A stretch of DNA of 64,000 nucleotides, from NCBI GenBank assembly GCA_002964805.2, contig PUDQ02000003.1, forward strand, positions 1,612,001 to 1,676,000. Direction: 5' to 3'. Shown here one piece after another: positions 21,762 through 30,815 of the stretch (within the stretch, counting starts at the first letter, position 1; each line of letters begins with the position of its first letter). Position numbers and translations under genes: made by a program. The notes beneath the pieces were generated by a model, which was not told the origin of the DNA, made no database searches, and saw only the letters and a program-made list of their open reading frames with translations. Origin of the DNA: Trametes villosa (taxonomy: Eukaryota; Basidiomycota; Agaricomycetes; Polyporales; Polyporaceae).

Positions 21762-24700
21762 ATGTCGAAAGCCCAACCTCAGACGATTGAGATCCTCGAC
21801 GAGCCCCTACGCACTTTCGAGCCGTCTGAATGGATCGGGCAGGGGAAAACTTACCCTAATGACGACACACCGCTCTTCATACTCGCAGCGCGCAAGCGTG
21901 CACTCAGCCTCCCTCCAGAGCACGCTCACTTGCTTCCCGGGCCCCAGCTCTCCGTCTCGGAGCTGCTCAACCTGGAGCTTCCTCACCAGCCGGCTACCTG
22001 TGTCTCCCTGCGCGCAGACGGTCAATTCAGCTTCGACCCACCCAATGAGGAAATCCACCACCTTGCTCGGCGCCCGGTCCCGTCTCCGCACTTCCTATCG
22101 GGCTTACAAAAAGCATTCGGCCAAGCTTGGTTTAGCGGCGCTCAGTCGATCGTGGATTACCGCTACAAGGACTCGCGCGTGCCCCTGTGCGCCCTGGGAT
22201 ACTGGTCGGAAGTCAGCATTGTCATAGGCAAGAAGGCGAAGTGGAAGAAGGCGGCGGAGTGGCTCACACAGCGGCAAGCTGCACCGGGGGTACACAACGG
22301 GCTTGGTGCGCAGGCGCAGACATGCCTCGAGAGGTTGTCCTGGAACGGGAGGCTTCAGGTTGCTGGCAGCAGCGGCACAGGTGTCGAGAGTCTCTCCACC
22401 TTCCTGTCGGACAATTGGCTTGATGACGACCACATCGACATGCTCATGGGTTACCTGTCTACTCGGGCCAAGAGGATCCCGATCCTCGCAAAGTCCACCT
22501 TGGTCTTATCCCTCGCCTTTCAGCGGGCTGTCGACATTGCATTCAAGCGCAAGGCTTTCGGAGACAATTCACCGCGGATCTTGAGGGATTGTCAGCGTCT
22601 CATCGAGGAGGGGGTTCAGCAAGTGTACTTCCCAATTCACGTCGACGGCATGCACTGGGTCCCCTGCCAGTTAGACTTTACGGCGGGGGTTGTCCGTTAT
22701 GGTGAGCGACCTACAGCCATACTGTGCAGCAAACCGTGCTGACTTATGGCAGGCGATTCCTTGTCAGCCTCAGAGCACGCTCGTAGTGAAGACCTCCGAC
22801 GTACAATGAAGCGCATACTTGGATGGGCGAAACAAGTCTTCGGCAAGACATTCCGCGACGGCTTGAACACGTTAGCCCACGGCCTTCAAGAGGATGCACA
22901 CTCCTGTGGGATTTGTACCGTCAACTCAATCGCACATAATCTCTTCGGCGACGACAAGTTCACACATGAACGGCGTGACTACTGGCGCATCAACTACTTC
23001 GTCATGCTTGCCCAGGAGCAGCTGATCAGTGTGAGTGATGTCGTCGCCCGACAGGCGCGCCCGACAGGTCTAACTATAGTTCTCACAGGACGACAACCTC
23101 AGCGGCATCGCGAACTCACACTCGCAGGCCGAACGTGCAGGAGAAGAGCGACTACATGGAGAGTGTGCCGTTACGGAGTCCGGCCTTGCTACCGTCTCCA
23201 ATAGCCCCCCATCCCCCATCTCTGACCCAGCCACCCTTGACTCGCCGAGGACATCCACACCGGTCACACCGCAGCCAACACCTTCCCCACCGCCTCCCTC
23301 TGAAAAGGTACATCCCCTGCATGAATCAGCTTCCCTGCCCGTTCCTCAGCAGAGCGTGCCTGGGAAGCGTTCCCGCCCCGCGGCGGATGAAGTTCCGGGC
23401 CTCCCTCCCCCTCCGAAGCTGCAGCCACAGGTCAAGAAGCCAAGACACGCACCTGAGCCGGATAGGCTTTGTGGCCCTGTGGGGATCAGCGCATCAGCGC
23501 AGGCTAGTCGCAAGCTCAAGGCAGCGATGCAGGCGGGGACTCTTGTGGTGAACCAGTCGAAGAAGATGAACCACGAGGAGGATTGTCGTCTGTTAGATCT
23601 TGGTGCTCAGTTCCGATATGGGCGGGTCTGGGAGGTCTTCCACTCACGGTGCGGGAAATGGGTGAGGATGAAGGAGGCGTACGATAGGACCCGCTTCCGG
23701 CAGCACGTTGCAAAATGTGCTTCATCTTCGCACCTTCGAGCAGCCAAGACGGCCCGAACACAACCCCTGAGGTCTTCACACACCACCGTATCTCAAGATT
23801 CGCCGCTCTCCCCCACGGTGGATAGTGCACCACGGCCGACGCCCAAAGCAACGCAACGTCCTAGTACCACGAGGCTATCGCTTACCCGGTTTACGACGTT
23901 GGATGGCTGGTTCTCCAAGGCAAGGCGGGACAGTCAAGAATCTGAAGAGGCAGCTCAGGTATCGTCCAGTGACAGCGAGGAATCATTGACGATTGCAGCA
24001 GAGTCGTCAGACGAGGACATGGGACTCGGAGACGAAGAGAGCTCTCAGCGCTCTCCTCAGCGCGTACCATGTCACGGGATCACGCGGGTGCACGAGTCAC
24101 GCGTACTGGACTACCTCAATCGCACTGGCGCAAGTGGTGGTGGTGCTCGAAGTGTCACTGCTATCGCGAAGGAGCGATATAGTCGTTCGTTCAAGTCTCT
24201 CAATGAACGACGGAAGGAGCTCGTCAGGCGCCAGCAGCAGAATGAGCACGCTTGGCGGAACGACTTTGCCGCGTTCGCCGTCTTCTCGACCTCCTGCCTC
24301 CGGACCGTTGCTCTACGCGCCGATTCGGCCTTGCCTACCCAGGAACAGTCAGCTCACAGTACGTCTGAAGCACCCGTGGCAGCTGAGGACGTTGCCATTT
24401 GCGAGAAATGTCAAGAGGTGCTCCGGAGCGGTCCTTTCAAACAGGCTCTTCGGGTACCGACACCATCGACGGAGAAGTACAAGTATCTCAACAAGCAGTA
24501 CCGTAACGAGACGGTTGCTCGCTTGTACATGAAGGTCACGGGTCTCCAAGATCTTGTTCAGAGTCAGGCGAGTTCTGCTTCGTTTCCTTACAGTTACGTC
24601 TTCTAACACAATCTACCTCCTAGTCTACGGAACTGTCGGTCTTTGCGCAGTTCGCTATCGGTGTTCATCAAGGCAAATACAAGGACCGTACATACATGCT

Positions 24701-27700
24701 CGATCTCATCAAGGCCCTTGTTGAAGCCGACGACCGCCACGCTCGCGATGTGGGATTGCAGAATTTCTCTTACGGCCCTGCTCTCATCGAGTTCGCGACT
24801 ACCTGCGCAATCATCAGCCCGGAGGTATACCGTATTCTGTGTACCCAGTTCCAGCTGCCTACTATCCGGACGCTGCAGTAAGCACCTTGACTGTCATTTG
24901 AACCCATCACCGTGATTTATAACTGCCTGCAGGCGTTATCGAGCGAAGACACCCAAGTTCCCAATGGCCATCGACGACAGGACGTTCGACATCGCAGTAC
25001 AGTACATGGAGAGTCTTGGTTACGGGACCGGCCCTGTAGCACTGAGCTGCGATGATACGAAGCTACACCCCGCTTATCGCACGTACTACGACAACGAGCG
25101 ACAGGTGCACCTGCTGGTTGGCGGGACAGACGAACCGCGAGCAGTCGCGAACGCTGACGAGCTTCGGAATTTACTCCGTGATCCCACTTTAGGAGCTAAA
25201 GCTACCAAGGTATGCAAATCTCTTGCGCGATCTCTTACGCTTCAGAACCGTTGAGATACTAAATGCTTGTATAGATACGCCTCTGGTGTTTGCTTCCGGC
25301 CCTGCCGAAGCTACCACCGATCATTCTTGCGGCCAAACCGATTCCGAATACGCTCTCTGCTCCTGAGCTCTATGGCTATCTTCACCTCATTCTCACTGGG
25401 CTGCTGCGTCGACGCGTAAGGGTTGTCTCGTACTCTTGCGACGGCACGGAGACGGAGCGTTCGGTACAGAAGATGTTGCTCGAGAAGTCGCCAGCCCAGC
25501 GCACGTACACCATCGCTCATCCTCAGCACGAAGAACTTGCCCTCCCACCTCTGACGATCTGCATGGCCGTGATCGACGGCTACGCTCTTGCAATCATCCA
25601 GGACTCCAAGCACGCGCTCAAGACTCTCCGCAACAATTTATTCTCTGGCGCACACGTCAACGTTCTAGGGAACTACCTCGCAATGTACGGGCACGCGCTT
25701 GAACTCGCCCATTCACTCGGAAGTCCGCTGTACCTGCGCGACGTCGAGAAGATTGACCGACAGGACGACAATGCCGCCACCCGCCTGTTCTCTTCAGCGG
25801 CCCTCCAGCATCTCATCTCCATGAAGCGCGAGCATCTCCTTGGCACCATTGTTTACCTCTTTGTCTTCGGCGAGCTTGTCGATGCTTATCAAAATCGGCG
25901 GATCTCTCATTCGGAACGCGTCAAGATGGCTCTACGAGCGCGGTTCTTCCTGGACATCTGGCGTCGATTCCTCGTAGCTGCTGCGTACCCCGAGAGTCGC
26001 TACTGCATCTCGCGCGAGGCCATCTCCATCATCCAAATCCTCGTCGACGGTCTCATCGCCCTCATCATTATACATCGCGACTGCATGGACGGCCACGCAT
26101 ACCCCCTATTCCCATGGCTTCATTCTACCGAGGTCTGCGAACATGTCTTCGGTGAATGCCGCAAGCTGGTCAAAGACTTCACTTACCTCGACTTCCTTTA
26201 CATGATCCCTCGCCTTTCCGCCCTCGTTCGCGCCGCTTGTAAGGCAGCGCGCTCCAGTGATCCCCGTGTGCGGGCAGGTGGATACGCTCATTCGTACTTC
26301 GACAGCGAGGGAGCGAACTTCGCGGCGCTCTCGATCTTCCCCACAGACGAGGAGATCGCAGTGGCCGCCCGGGAAGCCTGGGAGGAAGCGACGAATCTCT
26401 GGGACCTTCTCGGGGTCACGGCCATAGATCTCTTCCGTCCTGACTCCAACACACGGCTTCCTTCAGTCTCGTCCTGGTTCGTGCCCGGCGACGATCCCGT
26501 TTGGGATGCCGACTTCGACGAGACCGTCAGTGATTGCTCGGACGGCGACGACGTCTACTCCGACGAAGACGAGGACCGAGACGAACTTACCGAGGCAGCC
26601 GAGCTCCAGAAGCTCCTCGACGCCGAGGAAACCGCGTCGGGGCGCAGTAATGCGACGGACGACCGGATGTTTTCGCTCTCCTGTGCAGCGGTCGCAGCAA
26701 CTCTTGACGACATCACTCGACTGTAAGTCCACTCTCCGATACTGCCGTGGTATTTGACAGAACTAACAGTACTTGCTGCTTACTATCAGTCAGTCTTTTG
26801 ACGAGCCCACGGAACAGGAAACACTCGCTGACGCTGCAGAACACTCTGCTTACATCAAGAAAACTCTCGACTCCGTGAACGCCGACGTTGCCGCCATGCT
26901 ACCGCCACTCAACTTGGACGCCGAGCCTATCCGCCCTTTCGATCGCGCTTTCAATACTAGCGCGATCCACATGGACCTCACACCGCTCACCTCCATCCGT
27001 CGCGCCCACGAAACGGATCGCGCGAAGAACGGGATACGGACAAAAGGAGCAGGCGCGGAATGCGGCGAGGGTACTTCGAATACCGACAAATCGGCGGGCG
27101 ATGCAGGTAGCTCCCCAGTCCAGTCGTCCGCTCTGCAGGGGGAGACTTCGGTCGACTCTCGGGAAGCTGAGAGCCAGACAGTCTCGATCCGGCGAGAGAT
27201 CATTCGCGAAATGCACCAAACCCTGCGCGAGGAGGAGTCCCGGGCAGCCGGCACTGGCTTGGAGCGTCAAGCACGTTGGACTGGTACAGGCCCCACCGGA
27301 ACGGCGACGTCCGGGAATACAGCTAACGCGGTATTGGCTGCCGGTCAACGTGCTGCAGCAGTGAGTACTTGTGTTTGGATCCCTCATCCGTGTCGTCATC
27401 TGTCACTCATTTTATGAACGTTAGGTTACCTCGCGACGGGGAAGGGTCTTCAAGGCGAACAAGGTTCCGAAGTTCGAAGACCTATGCGACGCACTTATAG
27501 CCCTCCCAAGTACCCGGCAACCCCGTCACAGCGTCCTCCAACCCGGAAGCTACGGAATCATCTTCCACCAAGCACACCTCTACATCGGACGCGGTAGGTG
27601 TACACGTCGAGTCCGGTTTGCTCTACTTCTCATTGCTTGCTCCATAGTCCTCGCTATCTACAGTCGCATGGGCGGAAAGGCGGGGGCCCACGCATGGCAA

Positions 27701-28039
27701 GCCGATTCGAAGAATATCGGCCTCGTGTCTTACCTCGTGGTACAAGTGTACGAGCGCACACTGCCCGGACGGTTCCGCGCTATTCATGGGGACCTCGCGT
27801 TCCTGCAAGTCATGCGCTTTGCCCACCTCCCTTCCGACCAATTCCTCTGCAGGTTGGACTCCGGCTCCGCGCAGTTGAGCCAGGATGCGCGCACAGTCGA
27901 AATTGACCGCGCGAGCTACCAACTCTATCAGGCCCTCGACCAAGCATCGCTCAAGATCTCGGCATCTATCAAGGCGCTTACTACCGCTCGAAGGAAGAAG
28001 GCAAAAGAGGGCGACGTGGATGGGGAGGACGTCGATTGA
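21762..28039 (+). CDS. Ulp1-like protease / zinc finger / transposase fusion
   Basis: Nine in-phase exons (21762-22701, 22753-23030, 23089-24567, 24624-24877, 24933-25209, 25275-26722, 26790-27360, 27425-27593 and 27648-28039) give about 1,935 residues. Intron 3 appears to use a GC donor. Residues about 230-410 match the C48 (Ulp1/SENP) peptidase plan: H298 in MHWVPC, D315 in RYGDS, Q359 and C365 in LQEDAHSCG, with the usual Q-x5-C spacing. A proline-rich linker leads to a C-C-H-C zinc-binding stretch (RCGKWV...RQHVAKC). The transposase core follows: SCDDTK (D1024/1025), SCDGTETERSVQ (D1132), QDSKHALKTLRNNL (D1186) and STEVCEHVFGE (E1362-1370). These acidic residues are candidates for the catalytic triad. 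The tail has acidic and coiled-coil parts. Exon 3 runs unbroken from the protease into the zinc-finger part, so one fused protein is the simplest reading. Closely related hypothetical proteins are known to me from Agaricomycetes, without a settled name. Confidence 0.85.
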
Positions 28040-28152
28040 GGGCGGACAGACGAAGTTTCAGGCCAGGGGCAGGCCAGCTACGGAGCCCATGATGTTACAT
28101 TGCTCAAAGTAACCGTCCTTATGCATTTCCCTGAAAATGATAGCCCCCAGAG

Positions 28153-28340
28153 GCCTGTTCCCGCTAGTCCGAACAAAAACCTGCCTCCCAGAGGCCTGTT
28201 GGCGTCATCCGGACAAATACCCGCCTCCCAGATGCCTGTTGGCGTCATCCGGACACCGCGACCCACTTGACCCCCCATGCCTGATGTTATCCGGACAAAA
28301 ACGGGCGCTTATGAGGCCTGTTGGCCTCGGACATTTTCGC
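28153..28340 (+). repeat. right subterminal direct repeats
   Basis: Five units start at 28153, 28194, 28234, 28279 and 28316. The best copies read gcctgttggcgtcatccgga. They have the same orientation as the left array rather than a mirrored one. Confidence 0.78.
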
Positions 28341-28358
28341 CGATTTGGGGGTCAGCCT

Positions 28359-28391
28359 CATCAGGCATTGCCACCCATTGTCAGGGGTCCT
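28359..28391 (-). repeat. right terminal inverted repeat
   Basis: Reverse complement starts aggacccctgacaat, matching the left end at 29 of 33 positions. Confidence 0.87.
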
Positions 28392-28399
28392 GGGGAAAG
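28392..28399. repeat. target-site duplication, right copy (ggggaaag)
   Basis: Immediately follows the right inverted repeat and is identical to 21171-21178. Confidence 0.85.
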
Positions 28400-28713
28400 A
28401 TGGCGCGCCTGCGGGCCACAAGCCTCGGCTACTCTACACGCGTTTCTACGCCCCTCGGTTGTCCAGGATCAGATGTGGGGAATATGGAGAGGCGGTCATG
28501 CTGCGCACTAAGGCTCACCGCCTTCTGGCCAGCAGCGGCACTGGCCCAACCCAGCTTGAAATCGAGATGCAAACGCTCGCCAAGTGGCATAAGGGACGAG
28601 GGAAACAGACGCGGTCCTACCAATCTGCCAGCGACTCTAGACCTGTTAAAAACCCGGCCACTCATACCGTCCTCCACACCCTTTCCTCTTACCTTGTTAC
28701 GCGCACACTCATA

Positions 28714-30447
28714 ATGCCGCCTGCATCTGACGGTGAATCATCTTTTTCAGGCTGCTCTAGCCCTATGGCCATTCGACTTACTGACTTTGCTCGTCCAACA
28801 GCTCCCATCCTCGAAGTGCTCTCGCGGGACCGTGTACTGCCCGAGGGACACACCACCGACGAAGTCCACACAGTACCACTCTCGATCCTCGATGCGATGG
28901 TCATTCGCTTCGCGATGACCAACGCGGTCTGGTACTACGACATGCCGCCGGATCATTCGGACGCGCTTTCCATGCACACGCTCACGCGCTCGCTGCGGAA
29001 AACGCTAAATGCTTATCCGCAGTGGGCAGGTCAGCTCCACTGGGCCACCCAACCCGCTGAGGAAGGGAAACCCGAGCGCCGCGGCCGCGCGTGCGTCTCC
29101 TACGGATCGACAAACGACCCCGGCATCGAGCTAGTCCTGGCACGCTCTCCTCTAACCCTTGCGTCCCTCGTTCCGGACAGCAAGACCCGCATCGCCGGCG
29201 GAGCCTGGTGCGCGGACGAGTTTCCCACCGCTCAGCTGCTCTGCCCCACGGAGCTCGCGTTGTGTAACCCTGCGGACTACCTCGGCAAACCCTCTGCCTG
29301 CGTCCAGCTCACCACCTTCGCATGCGGCGGAGTCGGCATAGGCCTGCGTATCGCTCATTGCCTGGCGGATGCGACTACGTTGATCCATTTCGCCAAGAAC
29401 TGGGCTACCGTTCATCGAGCCTTGGTCAACGCTGAGCTCCCACCCACACTCCCCGTCGTGTTCGACCCGGCTCTCGTAGATCAGGCGGCCATGGGAGACC
29501 TCAACAGCGCTATTCCGGACCCCAACGCTATCCGTATCTCGCGTTCTTTGCCCATCATCAAGCACGACTGGAGCGCCCTCGCTCCGGCGAGTTCATTGGC
29601 AAACCCCGACTCTAGCCGGCGTGCTCGCACAGCGCACACCCTGGTGTACATCACCCCCACCGAGGTGCAGCGAATCTGGGAGGACGCCTCTGCTCACATT
29701 CCCACCACCGCCAGCGTCAGCCGCTTTGATGCCTTGCTCGCCTTCATCTGGAGACTCATCGTCCGTGCGCGAGGCATGAAGCCAGACAACGGGCCCGCCC
29801 ATATGGTCGTTACTGTCGGTGCTCGGACCCGCCTCTCTCCTCCTCTTCCTTCCGGCTTCGTGGGCTCGCCCATCCTCCTATCCCGCGTATCACTTCCCGT
29901 GGACGAGATTTCCGCCTCCGCCTCCTCTGGTGCCGTCGCCATCCGCTCTACCATCTCCCAGTTTACGCCGGAGGCCCTCGGGGCCTTCATCCACGACGTC
30001 GCGCACCAGGCGGACCCGCAGCGTTACTGGCACGCCTACCTCCGCCGGCCAAACCCCGTTTTCACCGTCTGGCGCACTCTCGACCTGTATGCGCTCGACT
30101 TCGGCACGGGCGCGCGCCCGCCGTACATCGACACGGTCATGCCGAGCATGGACGGGAAGCAGCACTCCGTCGTCACGTCGTGGCACGAGCTCGACGTGTA
30201 CGGGGTGGACTTCGGCACGGGCGCACCGCCGCGCTACGTCGACGCGTTCATCCCCGACATGGACGGGTGCATCCACATTATGGAAGCCGGGCCTTTGGTG
30301 GAGAGTTTTGGGTCAAGCTCAGCAGGTGCGGGCGCGGTTAGGCGGTGGTACCACGAGACGGTGTGCTTGTCGCTGCACCTCGTCGAGGACGCGATGCAGA
30401 AGCTACTGCAGGACCCCGAACTCAGGAGGTACCAGACCGTTGCGTGA
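28714..30447 (+). CDS. BAHD-type acyltransferase with duplicated DFG segment
   Basis: Single-exon gene of 577 residues if started at 28714; a start at 28765 (MAIRLTDF) is also possible, and the frame is open further upstream into the transposon end. BAHD/transferase-family (PF02458) enzymes move acyl groups from CoA thioesters to alcohols or amines of secondary metabolites. The catalytic HxxxD motif is present as HCLAD at about residue 215. The second family motif (DFGWG, structural) appears twice as DFGTG, at residues 462 and 499, inside two 37-residue copies. Other core segments fit the fold (FGTG..PPYID, SLHLVEDAMQKL). No neighbouring biosynthetic cluster genes are seen. The 7.2 kb transposon ends 322 bp upstream of the chosen start, so promoter function may be affected. 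Substrate cannot be told from sequence. Confidence 0.85.
   Translation: MPPASDGESSFSGCSSPMAIRLTDFARPTAPILEVLSRDRVLPEGHTTDEVHTVPLSILDAMVIRFAMTNAVWYYDMPPDHSDALSMHTLTRSLRKTLNAYPQWAGQLHWATQPAEEGKPERRGRACVSYGSTNDPGIELVLARSPLTLASLVPDSKTRIAGGAWCADEFPTAQLLCPTELALCNPADYLGKPSACVQLTTFACGGVGIGLRIAHCLADATTLIHFAKNWATVHRALVNAELPPTLPVVFDPALVDQAAMGDLNSAIPDPNAIRISRSLPIIKHDWSALAPASSLANPDSSRRARTAHTLVYITPTEVQRIWEDASAHIPTTASVSRFDALLAFIWRLIVRARGMKPDNGPAHMVVTVGARTRLSPPLPSGFVGSPILLSRVSLPVDEISASASSGAVAIRSTISQFTPEALGAFIHDVAHQADPQRYWHAYLRRPNPVFTVWRTLDLYALDFGTGARPPYIDTVMPSMDGKQHSVVTSWHELDVYGVDFGTGAPPRYVDAFIPDMDGCIHIMEAGPLVESFGSSSAGAGAVRRWYHETVCLSLHLVEDAMQKLLQDPELRRYQTVA
30070..30291 (+). repeat. 111 bp in-frame tandem duplication in the acyltransferase
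   Basis: Two adjacent 111 bp units (30070-30180 and 30181-30291), each encoding W-x3-LD(L/V)Y-x-(L/V)DFGTG-x-(R/P)P-x-Y(I/V)D-x5-(S/D)MDG. They have diverged but align without gaps. Confidence 0.8.
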
Positions 30448-30815
30448 GTATACTAGCAGCTGTACCTAATCTTCTGACTTTCCACATCGTATGGTATTCA
30501 CTGGTAACTTAGCGTAGTCGATGATATAATGTACTTCTGCTTCTTCTTGAGATGTAACTCCTTGCAGTGCGATTATAGGCGTGCGGCATGGACAAACGCC
30601 ACATCCAGTCGGTAGTGATCAAGATGTTCTCGCGACCAGCACGAGTGATAGTATTCTTCGCGGGGCTACAGCACAAGATAAGGTCAACGAGGCACGGGAG
30701 AGTACAGTCACGAGTGTCCAATAGGCACCTGGATTCAGATGTTACAATATCGATATAAGACTAAGCAACAGCAGACTTCGAACGCGAACCGCAACGTCCA
30801 GAGTCATTCGAGACC
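30448..30815. other. intergenic, convergent gene ends
   Basis: Spacer between the acyltransferase stop and the SAP-protein stop. Nothing further seen. Confidence 0.5.

Larger units (their letters stand above)
21179..28391 (+). mobile_element. 7.2 kb DNA transposon encoding a Ulp1-transposase fusion
   Basis: The 7,213 bp unit begins aggacccctgacaat and ends attgtcaggggtcct. The terminal inverted repeats are 33 bp with 29 matches, flanked by a perfect 8 bp direct duplication (ggggaaag). Just inside each end lies a run of direct repeats, about 40-45 bp apart, built on gcctgttgg..atccggaca. A single spliced gene fills the interior. An 8 bp target duplication fits the P-element, hAT and Zisupton groups. 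The DSKHALKTLRNNL block of the protein resembles the D-x2-H-x2-K-x2-RN motif of P-element/THAP9 transposases, whereas a Ulp1 domain is known from Zisupton-type elements. Superfamily placement is therefore open. Perfect target copies and an open reading frame suggest a recent insertion. Confidence 0.88.

Noticed and set aside
21179..28391. Firm assignment of the 7.2 kb element to Kyakuja-Dileera-Zisupton or to P
   Set aside because: The Ulp1 domain and 8 bp duplication fit Zisupton, but the HxxKxxRN-type motif fits P-like transposases; left open.
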